DNA of 64,000 nucleotides from JAWVFM01 sp963823245 (lineage in GTDB: Bacteria; Actinomycetota; Thermoleophilia; Solirubrobacterales; 70-9). The first letter of the stretch is position 1, and every line of letters starts with the position of its first letter. The stretch spans positions 62,001 through 126,000 of the forward strand of contig CAWGKQ010000012.1 of the NCBI GenBank assembly GCA_963823245.1. Reading direction: 5' to 3'. Positions 16,724-25,854 of the stretch are shown here, piece by piece. The translations under genes were made by a program, and so were the position numbers. The notes under the pieces are model-generated. The model did no database searches. It saw nothing but the letters and a program-made list of their open reading frames with translations, and was not told where the DNA came from.

Positions 16724-17894
16724 GTGCGGATCGCTCACCTGACCGCGACTTTTCCGCCGTACCCGGGGGGCGCGGGCAACACGGCATTTCGCTTCGCCCG
16801 CGGCCAGGCGGAGCGCGGGCATCACGTCGAGGTCTTCACCGCCCCGGCTGAGGGCGATCCGCCGGACCCCGGGCGCGCGCTGGTGCACCGCATCGAGCCG
16901 GTGCTCGCCATCGGGAACGCGCCGCTGATCCCGAGCATCGCCCGGATCGCCGCGTTCGACGTCGTCCACATCCACTACCCCTTCATCTTCGGCGCCGAGC
17001 TGACCCTGCTCGGCCGCGTGAGCCGCCGCCGGCGCCGCCAGGCCCTCCTCGTGCACTACAAGAACCGCCTCGTCGGGAAGGGTGCCCGCGGGCCGCTCTT
17101 CGCCGCCTACGAGCGGACGGTGGCGCCGGCGCTCGTCCGGTCCGCCGATCGCGTCTGCGTGCTCTCCGCTGACCACGCCGAATCAGTCCCCTACCTCCGG
17201 CGAGTCGCCGAGAGGACGCCCGAGAAGGTCGTGGAGATGCCAAACGGGGTCGACGTCGACGAGTTCTCGCCGGGCGCCGCCGAGCGCGGCCTTCGCGAAC
17301 GGCTCGAGATTCCGGAGGGCGCGCCGGCGTTCGCGTTCGTCGCCACCCTCGACCGCGCCCACCACTTCAAGCGCCTCGACGTCGCGATCGACGCGCTCGC
17401 TCGCGCGGGGGGCGACCCGCCGCCCCACCTGCTGGTCGCGGGCGGCGGCGAGTTGCTCGACGGGTTTCGCGACCGCGCGGCCACAGCCGGGGTCGCCAAT
17501 CGGGTCCACTTCCTCGGCGCGGTTCCCCACGGCGAGCTCCCGGCGGTGCTGCGCGTGGCGGACGCGTTCGTCCTGACCACGGAGCCGCCCGAGTCGTTCG
17601 GGATCGTCCTCATCGAGGCCATGGCCTGCGGACTCGCGGCGATCGCAACCGACTATCCGGGCGTTCGCGCCGTCGTCGACGACGGCGAGACCGGGATCGT
17701 GGTCCCACCAGGCAGACGCGGCACCGGTCGCCGCCGCGATGGAGGGGCTGGCCGGCGACGCCGAAGCGAGGAGACGGATGGGAGCGGCCGGGCGCGCCAA
17801 GGCGGAGCGCGAGTGGGCGTGGCCCGCACTCCTCGACCGCATGGACACCGCCTACGCGGAGGCGGTCGCGGAGCGTCGCCGGAAGGCGCCGTGA
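16724..17894 (+). pseudogene. glycosyltransferase family 4, one frameshift
   Basis: This is a GT-B fold glycosyltransferase: N-terminal FPPYPGGAGNTAFRFARGQ, and a C-terminal donor-binding region PESFGIVLIEAMACGLAAIA with the E-x7-E-like pattern. It probably adds a sugar from a nucleotide donor to a lipid-linked or surface glycan. At 17711-17712 an extra G breaks the frame after GIVVPP. Skipping it restores ADAAPVAAAMEGLAGDAEAR to the stop at 17894, about 389 residues in total. The stop overlaps the next gene's GTG by 4 bp. Confidence 0.8.
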
Positions 17895-19145
17895 ACCTGC
17901 TCCTCGTCGCCTACTTCTACCCGCCGTGCCGCGACACGGGCGCGGCACGTCCGGCTGCCATGGCGCGGAACCTCGAGCGGCTGGGGCACCGCGTCACGGT
18001 GCTGACGACGCGGGCGTACGGCGAGCTTCCGGACGACGCCGAGAGGCACGTCGTCCGCACCTCCGACCTCCAGCTCGCGCGGGCGCGGCTTCGCGGCGAG
18101 CGCGAGATCGGCTCGCTCTATGACGCGGACACCTACTCCGGGCGCCCGCACCCGCTCGCGAGGGTGCTCGTCCCTGAGCCGCTCGTCTTGGCGTGGGCGC
18201 CGTTCGCCCGGCGGCGAGCCCTCGAAGCTGGCCTCTTCCGAGCGCTTCGACGCGGTCATCACGACATCGCCCCCGGAGTCGGCTCACCTCGTCGGCCGCG
18301 CCCTCAAGCGGCGGAACGGGGTCCCCTGGGTGGCCGAGCTTCGCGACGCGTGGACGTTCGAGTCGCTGCGGCCGCCGTTCCCGACGGGCGCGCAGCAGCG
18401 GCTCGACGAACGCCTCGAGCGGAGCTGTCTGTCGGGCGCGGACGCCGTGGTCTGCGTATCCGAAGCGGCGGCCGCCGACCTGAGGCGACGCGGCGTCGCC
18501 GAGCCTCTCGTGATCCCGAACGGCTGGGACCCCGAGCAGGTGGCCGCGGCGGCGCCGAGCTCCGGCATCGCGCTCGACGACCGGATGTCGCTCGTCTACA
18601 CCGGACGTTTCGGGCGGGGTCGTGACCCGCGCGCCCTCGTCGCGGCGATCGGGGCCCTTGCGCGCGATGACCCTGAGTCGGCAGCGGGGCTCGAGCTCGT
18701 CGTCGCGGGCCCGCTCACAGACGACGAGCGCGACCTGCTTCGGAGCGACGTCTCTCCCGCGCGCATCACGCTTGCCGGCAGCCTCCCGCGCGATCGCGCC
18801 GTGGCGCTGCAGCGGGAGGCCGACGCCCTGCTCCTGATCGCGCATCCGGAGCGATCCCAGCTCCTCAACTACAAGCTCTTCGAGTACCTGGCGGCGGAGC
18901 GGCCGATCCTGGCGCTTGCGGAGGGGACGGAGGCCGGTCGGGTGGCCGGGGAGGTCGGGGCGCTGGTCGCGCCCGCCGGCGATGCCTCGGCCATCGAGGC
19001 GGCACTCGGCCGTTTGGTCGGCGAGGGGGTGCGTGCTCCGTCCGCGGATGCGGCCGCCCGATACGCCTACCCGGCTCCCGCCGCGAGGCTCGCGGCCGCG
19101 ATCGAGGCCGTTACTCCACGTCCGCCTGCTTCCCCTCCGGCATGA
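17891..19145 (+). pseudogene. second glycosyltransferase (GT4-like), one frameshift
   Basis: The start GTG 17891 overlaps the previous stop (GTGA). The N-terminus MNLLLVAYFYPPCRDTGAA is typical of GT4 proteins of the FYPP type. An extra G at about 18224 breaks the frame; skipping it joins to KLASSERFDAVITTSPPES, PWVAELRDAWTFESLRPP, SLVYTGRFGRGRDPRAL and NYKLFEYLAAERPILALAEG. The reconstructed protein has about 417 residues. With the decarboxylase and the first transferase it forms a short glycan-assembly operon. Its 3' end overlaps the MFS remnant on the other strand. Confidence 0.78.
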
Positions 19146-19765
19146 AGAGGCGGGCGAGGATGAACGCGGCCGCCATCAGCGCCGCGCCGACGTAGAACGC
19201 CGTCTGAAGCGCGTCGGCGAAGCCCGACGCGACGGCGTGAGCCTCCGCTTGACCCGGCCCCGCGCCCGAGCCGGTGATGCTCGGCGCGTTCTCGAGCACG
19301 ATCGTGCCGAGGATCGCCATCCCGAGCGCGGACCCGAAGTTCCGGAACGACTGGATCACGCCCGAGGCGACGCCCCGGCTCTCGGCCGGCGCCCGGTCGA
19401 GGGCGTCGGTGTTGAGGGCGGACATCGCGAAACCGAACCCGGCACCCGTTACGAGCATCCCCGCCACGGTGGCATTGTCGGTGAGGGTCGTGAGCTCGTT
19501 GCCCCAGAGATAGAGGCCGACGGCGAGTGCGGCGAATCCCAGGCAGACCGGGTGCTTGGGCCCGAGCCGGTCGAGCATGCCGCCGCCGATCCGCGAGGCG
19601 ACGAAGAACGAATAGAACATCGTGGATCGTCGTCGCGGAGATGCTGACGATCGTGAAGTCGATCATCACCATCGCCATGGCCGGCACGAGCGGCCACATC
19701 ACGCGATAGCGCTGGTACTGCCCCCCTCCTGCCGTCGCTACTCCAGTGCCGCTAGCCGCTTCCAT
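19111..19765 (-). pseudogene. MFS permease (DHA2-like), middle deleted
   Basis: The N-terminus (QYQRYRVMWPLVPAMAMVMI, then DFTIVSISATTI) is the first membrane helix of a drug:proton antiporter-2 type MFS protein. After HD the frame changes and jumps to FYSFFVASRIGGGMLDRLGP, then GAGFGFAMSALNTDALDRAP and GVASGVIQSFRNFGSALGMA, which belong to the last four helices of a 14-helix transporter. Roughly the middle half, over 200 residues, is missing. It is not functional as written. Confidence 0.75.
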
Positions 19766-19874
19766 CTACCCTCCAATGCGCGCCGACGGGCGGGAACCTA
19801 TCGAGCGCTGCGGCTATTCAGGCGGAAGGCCCGCGCTCCGCAGCGCCACCCGCCTCCACTTATCCTTGACGTTG

Positions 19875-21512
19875 ATGGCAACGCGGCCCGCGGAGACCGA
19901 CGAAGACCGTTTCATCGCGCCGATGGTCGGCCCCGACGACGAGCGCCGCTTCACCGACTCGGGGATCGAGGTCGAGCGCCTCTACGAGGAGGGCGACGTC
20001 GCGCCGGGCCTCGAGGAGCGGCTCGGCGAGCCCGGTGAGTATCCGTTCACCCGCGGAATCCACCCCGGCATGTACCGCGACCGCCTCTGGACGATGCGGC
20101 AGTACGCCGGCTTCGCGAGCCCCGAGGACACCAACAACCGCTACCGCTACCTGATCGAGCACGGCTCGACGGGCCTCTCGATGGCCTTCGACCTGCCGAC
20201 CCAGCTCGGCCGTGACTCCGACGATCCGCTCTGCCGGGGCGAGGTGGGCCGCACCGGCGTCCCCATCGACACGATCGAGGACATGCGGATCTGCTTCGAC
20301 CAGATCCCGCTCGACGAAGTCTCGACCTCGATGACGATCAACGCTCCCGCCGCGATCCTGCTGCTCCTCTACGAGCTCGTCGGCGAGGAGCATGGAGTTG
20401 ACTCGGAGAAGCTTCGTGGGACCGTCCAGAACGACGTGCTGAAGGAGTACGTCGCGCGCGGGAACTACATCTACCCGCCCGAGGCGACCATGCGCCTCAC
20501 CACCGACATCTTCGAGTACTGCCACCAGCGGGTGCCGAAGTGGAACACGATCTCGATCTCCGGCTACCACATCCGCGAGAAGGGCTGCTCGGCGGTGCAG
20601 GAGGTCGCGTTCACGCTTTCGAACGCGATCGCCTACGTGGAGGCGGCGCTCGAGCGAGGCCTCGACATCGACGAGTTCGCCCCCCGGCTCGCCTTCTTCT
20701 TCAACTGCCACAACAACGTCTTCCAGGAGGTCGCCAAGTTCCGCGCCGTGCGGAGGATGTGGGCGGAGATCGTGCGCGACCGCTTCGGGTCGACCGAGGC
20801 GCGCTCGCAAACGATCCGCTTCCACACCCAGACCGGCGGCGTGACGCTCCAGGCGCAGCAGCCCGAGGTGAACATCATCAGGGTGGCCCTGCAGGGCTTC
20901 GCAGCGGTCTGCGGCGGGACGCAGTCGCTGCACACCAACGGCTTCGACGAGGCGCTCGCGCTTCCGACAGAGCGGTCGGCGCGGATCGCGCTCCGCACCC
21001 AGCAGGTCCTCGCGCACGAGTCGGGCGTGGCCGACACGGTCGACCCGCTGGCCGGCTCGTACTTCATCGAGTCGCTCACCGACGAAATCGAGCTTCGCGC
21101 GGGCGAGCTGATGGCGAAGGTGGAGGAGCTGGGGGGCTCGGTCAACGCGCTCGAGTTCATCCAGCGCGAGATCGAGGAGTCCGCCGCCTCCTACCACGAG
21201 CGCTACCGAACCGGCCAGGACGTCGTGGTGGGCGTCAACAAGTACGTGACCGATACGGTCGACGACGTCGACATCCTCAAGGTCGATCCCGAGTCCGAGC
21301 GGCGCCAGCTCGAGCGGCTGGCCGCCTTCAAGGCCAACCGCGACTCGGAGGCGGTCGGGCGCCGACTGGCGGAGCTTCGGGACGTTGCCGCGGGCGAGGG
21401 GAACCTGCTGCACCCGATCAGGGCCGCGCTCGCCGACCACGCCTCGATCGGCGAGGTTTGCGGGGCAATGCGCGAGGTGTTCGGCGAATACCAGGGCGGC
21501 GCCTTCTTCTGA
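19875..21512 (+). CDS. methylmalonyl-CoA mutase, large (catalytic) subunit
   Basis: The 545-residue protein is the substrate-binding barrel of an acyl-CoA mutase; it catalyses the adenosylcobalamin-dependent methylmalonyl-CoA/succinyl-CoA interconversion. It has no C-terminal B12-binding domain, so a separate small subunit must exist elsewhere. Substrate-defining residues known from the Propionibacterium enzyme appear conserved: the Tyr of MRQYAGF, Thr and Gln of GTVQND, Arg of KEYVAR and His of SGYHIREKG. The Tyr/Arg pair favours methylmalonyl-CoA over isobutyryl-CoA. ATG 19875 is supported by length. Propionyl/acyl-CoA carboxylase beta lies 1.5 kb downstream. Confidence 0.88.
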   Translation: MATRPAETDEDRFIAPMVGPDDERRFTDSGIEVERLYEEGDVAPGLEERLGEPGEYPFTRGIHPGMYRDRLWTMRQYAGFASPEDTNNRYRYLIEHGSTGLSMAFDLPTQLGRDSDDPLCRGEVGRTGVPIDTIEDMRICFDQIPLDEVSTSMTINAPAAILLLLYELVGEEHGVDSEKLRGTVQNDVLKEYVARGNYIYPPEATMRLTTDIFEYCHQRVPKWNTISISGYHIREKGCSAVQEVAFTLSNAIAYVEAALERGLDIDEFAPRLAFFFNCHNNVFQEVAKFRAVRRMWAEIVRDRFGSTEARSQTIRFHTQTGGVTLQAQQPEVNIIRVALQGFAAVCGGTQSLHTNGFDEALALPTERSARIALRTQQVLAHESGVADTVDPLAGSYFIESLTDEIELRAGELMAKVEELGGSVNALEFIQREIEESAASYHERYRTGQDVVVGVNKYVTDTVDDVDILKVDPESERRQLERLAAFKANRDSEAVGRRLAELRDVAAGEGNLLHPIRAALADHASIGEVCGAMREVFGEYQGGAFF

Positions 21513-21572
21513 GCCGCTGCAATCAGGTGATCGGCGGCAGGAGTCCGCGCGCGGTGGCCGAAGCCCCGCCCG

Positions 21573-21920
21573 ATGGAGACCAAGGCGAAGCGCACGCTCG
21601 TCAAGTCGCCGCCGGAGCTCTGGGAGCTCGCCGACGACATCGCCCGCATGGAAGCGTGGATGGCGGGCCTGGTGGGAGCCGGCGCCCCGGTGGAGATCGA
21701 GGTCACCGATCGCGATCCCGAGCGCGTGATCGCCTGGCGGGCGAACGGCGCCAGCGAGGCTCACGCGCGGATCGCCATCGAGCTGGCCGAGGGCGGCGGC
21801 TTCGGCACCGCTGTCGAGGTGACTGCACAGCACTCACGCCCCGACCTCGCGACCTCGGTGCTGGAGCGCGTCCTCGATGAGCTCGGCGGGGCCGAGCGGC
21901 GACCCTTCGGCGCCGGCTGA
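21573..21920 (+). CDS. hypothetical protein, SRPBCC-like (115 aa)
   Basis: The short protein begins METKAKRTLVKSPPELWELA, a strand and helix start seen in SRPBCC/polyketide-cyclase-like proteins, followed by VEIEVTDRDPERVIAWRANG and AVEVTAQHSRPDLATSVLER. A shortened START-like fold is plausible but not proven. It is 60 bp downstream of the mutase and its 3' end overlaps the HD protein's possible ATG by 44 bp, so they are probably cotranscribed. Confidence 0.6.
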   Translation: METKAKRTLVKSPPELWELADDIARMEAWMAGLVGAGAPVEIEVTDRDPERVIAWRANGASEAHARIAIELAEGGGFGTAVEVTAQHSRPDLATSVLERVLDELGGAERRPFGAG

Positions 21921-22525
21921 CGCCGCGCCCGCGCCGTCCTCTCTCCCGGCCCTGGTGAGCCTTCGCGGCCGGCCGCTTCTAGAGGGCCTCGAGCGCCACG
22001 TCCCGGGCTCGATCGATCACGCGAACGCGACCGCGGCCTACTCGCTCGCCGCAGCGGCGGAGCTCGGCTTCGCGCGCCCCCGCGCCGAGCTCGTCCGCGA
22101 GGTGGCAAAGCTCCACGAGATCGGGAAGGTCTACCTTCCGGCCGAGCTCCTCGCGAAGCCCATCTCCGAGCTGACCTTGGCCGAGCGCGCAGGGCTCGAC
22201 CGCCACCACATCGCCGGCGCGCAGCTCGCCGCCGGCGCCGGAATCCCGGCGGAGGCCTGCGAGTGGATCCGCACCTGCGGCGAGCGGTTCGACGGCCACG
22301 GCCCGTTGCGCCTCGCCGGCGACGCGATCCCGGCCGAGGCGCGGGTGATCCACGCCGCGTGCGTATGCGAAGGACTGCTGATCGCGCCCGCCGACCCCGC
22401 CTCGCCGGCGGCGAACGCCGATCCTCGCCTCCGGGCGGCGGCGGGCCTACGCGCGATCCGCCGGGACCGACCTGGACCCGGCGATCGCGGAGGCCCTCGC
22501 CGTCGCGATCTCTACGGCTTCTTGA
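21877..22525 (+). pseudogene. HD-GYP-related hydrolase, one frameshift
   Basis: The sequence resembles the HD-GYP/HDc superfamily: DHANATAAYSLAAAAELG, KLHEIGKVYLPAELL, DRHHIAGAQLAAGAG and CGERFDGHGP ... IPAEARVIHAACVC. The usual metal-binding His-Asp reads His-Glu (HEIG), and the GYP signature reads GHGPLRL, so cyclic-di-GMP activity is doubtful. Between 22432 and 22445 (a run of GGC repeats) one extra base breaks the frame; skipping it gives RRAYARSAGTDLDPAIAEAL and a stop at 22525. The start may be ATG 21877 or GTG 21955. Confidence 0.6.
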
Positions 22526-22925
22526 AGCCGACCACCTTCAGCGCCACGTTCTGCGTTCGCGCTCTGGTGATGGGCCCTGAGCGTCTGGCGCGCGTGGAGG
22601 CGACGATTGTGCGCCACCAGGTTCTGCGCCCAGCCGTTGTCGTCGGCCGCACTCGTAGCGAGATCGTCTTCAGCCCGTGCCCGCGCCGGCGGACCGTCTT
22701 CGCCAGCGTCGGATGCGTTCCGCTGAACCCAAGCATGTAGCTGACCAGATGGATCAGGCACGTGTGGGTGTTCAGCGACTTCGGGCACTTCGACTTGACG
22801 ATCAGCCGATGCCACGTGAGGTGGATCGCCGAGATCCAGCCAAACGTCGCGGCGGAGTCGGTGACGGTCACCGGCGGCAATGACAGCGGCGCCACCCGCT
22901 CGCTTACCGCGATCGCGATATGCAT
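22512..22925 (-). CDS. hypothetical protein (137 aa), Thr/Arg/Lys-rich
   Basis: The reading frame has strong G/C third-position preference, at least in its first two-thirds, so it looks coding even though no family is recognised. It reads PLSLPPVTVTDSAATFGWIS, IHLTWHRLIVKSKC, and ends TQNVALKVVGFKKP. The tail resembles the last strands of basic secreted or cell-surface proteins, but there is no signal peptide at this start. It may be the C-terminal part of a longer, damaged gene. It is tail-to-tail with the HD protein, overlapping by 14 bp. Confidence 0.45.
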   Translation of the reverse strand: MHIAIAVSERVAPLSLPPVTVTDSAATFGWISAIHLTWHRLIVKSKCPKSLNTHTCLIHLVSYMLGFSGTHPTLAKTVRRRGHGLKTISLRVRPTTTAGRRTWWRTIVASTRARRSGPITRARTQNVALKVVGFKKP

Positions 22926-22984
22926 GCAGGCCTAGGAGCCGGGAGCTAACGCGCACGCGGGGCGCCCATAGAATCTGGGGCCTC

Positions 22985-24553
22985 GTGCGCGAGAGCTTCC
23001 CCCAGACCCACGAGGAGAAGCTCGCCCAGCTTCGCGAGCTGCGCGAGCAGGCGATCCACTCCGCCTCGGAGGAGGCGGTGGAGAAGCAGCACGCCAAGGG
23101 CAAGCTGACCGCCCGCGAGCGGATCGAGAAGCTGCTGGACCCGGGCTCGTTCGAGGAGCTCGACACCTTCGTCCGCCACCGCACCTACGAGTTCGAGATG
23201 CAGAAGCGGCGACCCTATGGCGACGCGGTGGTGACCGGCTGGGGCACGGTCGACGGCCGGCCGGTCGCGGTCTTCTCGCAGGACTTCACGGTCTTCGGCG
23301 GCTCGCTGGGCGAGGTCATGGCCGAGAAGATGTGCAAGATCATGGACCTCGCCGCGAAGATCGGCGCGCCCGTGGTCGGCATCAACGACTCCGGCGGGGC
23401 TCGGATCCAGGAGGGGGTCGTCTCGCTCGGCGCCTACGGCGACGTCTTCGTCCGCAACGTCCAGTGCTCCGGGGTGATCCCGCAGATCAGCCTGATCATG
23501 GGCCCGTGCGCGGGCGGCGCGGTCTACTCGCCCGCCATGACCGACTTCATCTTCATGGTCAAGGAGACCTCGCACATGTTCATCACGGGCCCCGAGGTGA
23601 TCAAGACCGTGACCGGCGAGGAGGTGGAGTTCGAGGAGCTCGGCGGCGCGATGTCGCACAACTCGAAGTCGGGAGTGGCGCATTTCGCGGCCGAAGACGA
23701 GGAGTCATGCCTCGAGGACGCCCGCTACCTGCTCTCGTTCCTGCCGTCGAACAACCTCGAGCTGCCGCCGCGGGTCGAGCCCTACGACGACCCCGACCGC
23801 GAGGAGGCCGACCTCGCGACGATCGTGCCGGAAGATCCCCAGAAGCCCTACGACATGCGCGACGTCGTCTCGCTGATCGTCGACGACGGCGAGTTCTTCG
23901 AGGTCCACGAGCACTTCGCTCAGAACATCATCTGCGGGTTCTCGCGCCTCGACGGCTATCCGATCGGCATCGTCGGCAACCAGCCGAAGCACCTGGCCGG
24001 GGTGCTCGACATCAACTCGTCCGAGAAGGCGGCCCGCTTCGTTCGCACCTGCGACGCGTTCAACATCCCGCTCCTCACCTTCACGGACGTCCCGGGCTTC
24101 CTGCCGGGCACCTCGCAGGAGTGGGGCGGCATCATCCGCCACGGAGCGAAGCTGCTCTACGCGTTCACCGAGGCGACCGTGCCGAAGCTCACCGTCGTGA
24201 CGCGGAAGGCGTACGGCGGCGCCTACGACGTCATGAACTCCAAGCACATGCTCGCCGACTTCAACTTCGCCTGGCCGAGCGCCGAGGTCGCCGTGATGGG
24301 GCCGGAGGGCGCGGTGAACATCATCTACCGCCGCGACATCCAGACCTCCCCCACGCCCGACGAGCGCCGCTCGAAGCTGATCGAGGACTACAAGGCCCAC
24401 TTCGCCAACCCCTACTCGGCCGCCGAGCGCGGCTACATCGACGACGTCATCGAGCCGCAGCAGACCCGCCCGCGGCTCATCCGCGCGCTGCGGATGCTGC
24501 AGACCAAGCGCGTCGAGCAGCCGAAGCGCAAGCACGGAAACATCCCGCTCTAG
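22985..24553 (+). CDS. pccB: propionyl/acyl-CoA carboxylase beta subunit (carboxyltransferase)
   Basis: The 522-residue biotin-dependent carboxyltransferase transfers carboxyl groups from carboxybiotin to propionyl-CoA or a related acyl-CoA. The two oxyanion-hole regions are visible: GINDSGGARIQEGV and GPCAGGAVYSPAMTDF in the N-terminal half, and PGFLPGTSQEWGGIIRHGAK and TRKAYGGAYDVMNSKH in the C-terminal half. Length and the start at GTG 22985 fit the family. The alpha (biotin) subunit is not in the window; an epsilon-like small protein lies at 27.3 kb. With the mutase it makes a propionate/methylmalonyl-CoA pathway. The exact acyl-CoA preference is not visible. Confidence 0.88.
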   Translation: MRESFPQTHEEKLAQLRELREQAIHSASEEAVEKQHAKGKLTARERIEKLLDPGSFEELDTFVRHRTYEFEMQKRRPYGDAVVTGWGTVDGRPVAVFSQDFTVFGGSLGEVMAEKMCKIMDLAAKIGAPVVGINDSGGARIQEGVVSLGAYGDVFVRNVQCSGVIPQISLIMGPCAGGAVYSPAMTDFIFMVKETSHMFITGPEVIKTVTGEEVEFEELGGAMSHNSKSGVAHFAAEDEESCLEDARYLLSFLPSNNLELPPRVEPYDDPDREEADLATIVPEDPQKPYDMRDVVSLIVDDGEFFEVHEHFAQNIICGFSRLDGYPIGIVGNQPKHLAGVLDINSSEKAARFVRTCDAFNIPLLTFTDVPGFLPGTSQEWGGIIRHGAKLLYAFTEATVPKLTVVTRKAYGGAYDVMNSKHMLADFNFAWPSAEVAVMGPEGAVNIIYRRDIQTSPTPDERRSKLIEDYKAHFANPYSAAERGYIDDVIEPQQTRPRLIRALRMLQTKRVEQPKRKHGNIPL

Positions 24554-24570
24554 GGGAGCGGCGGGGTGCG

Positions 24571-24620
24571 CCAAATCGGCGTTTGGGGATTCATCCGTGT
24601 CATGGCGCGGATAAATCCCC
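24571..24620 (+). terminator. two overlapping hairpins after the carboxylase gene
   Basis: A 12-bp inverted repeat with one mismatch (GGGGATTCATCC ... GGATAAATCCCC, 24585-24620) lies 31 bp past the carboxylase stop. A smaller hairpin CCAAA/TTTGG (24571-24586) shares two bases with it, so the two cannot fully form at once. It is probably a terminator or 3' stability element. The surrounding 150 bases hold no convincing gene. Confidence 0.5.
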
Positions 24621-24705
24621 AGCGGGTCGCCCGAGGCGCCGTTCGGGCGCTGGCCGGCCTCACCGGTTCGCGCCTTACACACGCGCAGGTGCGCTATGAG
24701 CCGCT

Positions 24706-25851
24706 CTACGTCGAGGCGACGCTGCGGCGCGTGGCGCTTCGCCTCGCCGCGTAGCTCCGCTCCAACGCCAGGCTGGCGGCGAGGATCACCACCAGGCCGC
24801 CCAGCTCGGCGATCGCGCTCAGGTCGCTGCCGAGCGGGACCGTGGCGGCGGCGAGCGCGGCGGCGCCGAGCCGCCACCCGCTCGCGCCGATCCTCAGCGT
24901 CCGCCGGAAGAGCGCGTCGCCGAGGAGGAAGAGCGCGGCCCCGCCCCCGAGCGCGAGCGAGTGGGCGGTCGACAGGGAGTCGGCCGGGTGGGCGATCGCG
25001 AGCTCGAGCGCCGACGCCATCGCCACGATGCCGAGCAGCATCAGCAGGTGCCAGTGATAGAAGCCGAAGAGGGCAAGGCGCGGCCGCTCGCGATCCGACG
25101 CGTCGCGCATCGCCTCGAGCGCCCGCTCATCCTCGCCCTCGCCGAAGTAGGCCCACCACAGGCAGGCTGTGAGGCAGAGGCCGAGGATCGCGACGGCAAC
25201 GACCCCGAGCGTCAGCTCATGCCCCGACGCGCCGATGCCAACCGCCACCACGGATTCGCCGAGCGCGACGATCACCACGAGCCCGTGGCGCTCGACGAAG
25301 TGACCCGGCGAGATCTGGAAGCGCGGGTCGGGCGGGCGCAGCGACGGCAGGAGGATCACCGCGACGGCGAGCCCCCAGCACACCCCGGCGACGGCGCCGC
25401 CCGGATATCCCGGCACGGTCAGCAGCAGCGCCGCGGCCAGGTTGAGCGGGGCGACCTTGAAGATGGCGACCGCCGATTCGCCGCGGCTGCTGCGCGTGAA
25501 GAGGCCGGCGTGCACGAGGACGATGACGACATAGGCGAGCCCGAACGCGAGGCCTCCGCCGTCGAACGCAGTGGGGATCGCGAGCGAGAGCACGAGGAAC
25601 GACGCCATGCCCCCCAGCAGCAGCGTCTGGTACGCGAAGCGGTCGGGCGCCAGGACATTGGTCAGCCACGCGTAGCCGCCGTACATCCACCAGATCACGA
25701 CGAGCATCAGGACGACGTGGAGGAGGCCCGTCCAGGTCGGGTGGTTCGCGAGCACGGCGGTGAGCTGCGTGATCGTGAAGACGAAGACGAGGTCGAAGAA
25801 GAGCTCGAGGGTCGAGACGCGAACCTCGGCCTGTTCGGCGGCCGCGCTCAC
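24706..25851 (-). CDS. ltrA: low temperature requirement protein A (LtrA) family membrane protein
   Basis: The 381-residue protein has ten or more hydrophobic helices and the LtrA signature pieces: ELFFDLVFVFTITQL in the first helix, WWMYGGYAWLTN, and the loop GHFVERHGLVVIVALGES. LtrA was named from a Listeria cold-growth mutant; its biochemical role is unsettled. GTG 25851 starts the protein directly at conserved sequence. The broken ornithine cyclodeaminase is just upstream on the same strand, 3 bp away. Confidence 0.9.
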   Translation of the reverse strand: MSAAAEQAEVRVSTLELFFDLVFVFTITQLTAVLANHPTWTGLLHVVLMLVVIWWMYGGYAWLTNVLAPDRFAYQTLLLGGMASFLVLSLAIPTAFDGGGLAFGLAYVVIVLVHAGLFTRSSRGESAVAIFKVAPLNLAAALLLTVPGYPGGAVAGVCWGLAVAVILLPSLRPPDPRFQISPGHFVERHGLVVIVALGESVVAVGIGASGHELTLGVVAVAILGLCLTACLWWAYFGEGEDERALEAMRDASDRERPRLALFGFYHWHLLMLLGIVAMASALELAIAHPADSLSTAHSLALGGGAALFLLGDALFRRTLRIGASGWRLGAAALAAATVPLGSDLSAIAELGGLVVILAASLALERSYAARRSATRRSVAST

Positions 25852-25854
25852 GGC

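Noticed and set aside
23332..24699. Long Arg/His-rich frame overlapping the carboxylase
   Set aside because: A high-GC shadow frame; the carboxylase frame carries all family motifs.
24566..24754. A 62-codon open frame after the carboxylase
   Set aside because: It overlaps the hairpins and LtrA's end, has no ribosome binding site and no recognisable domain.
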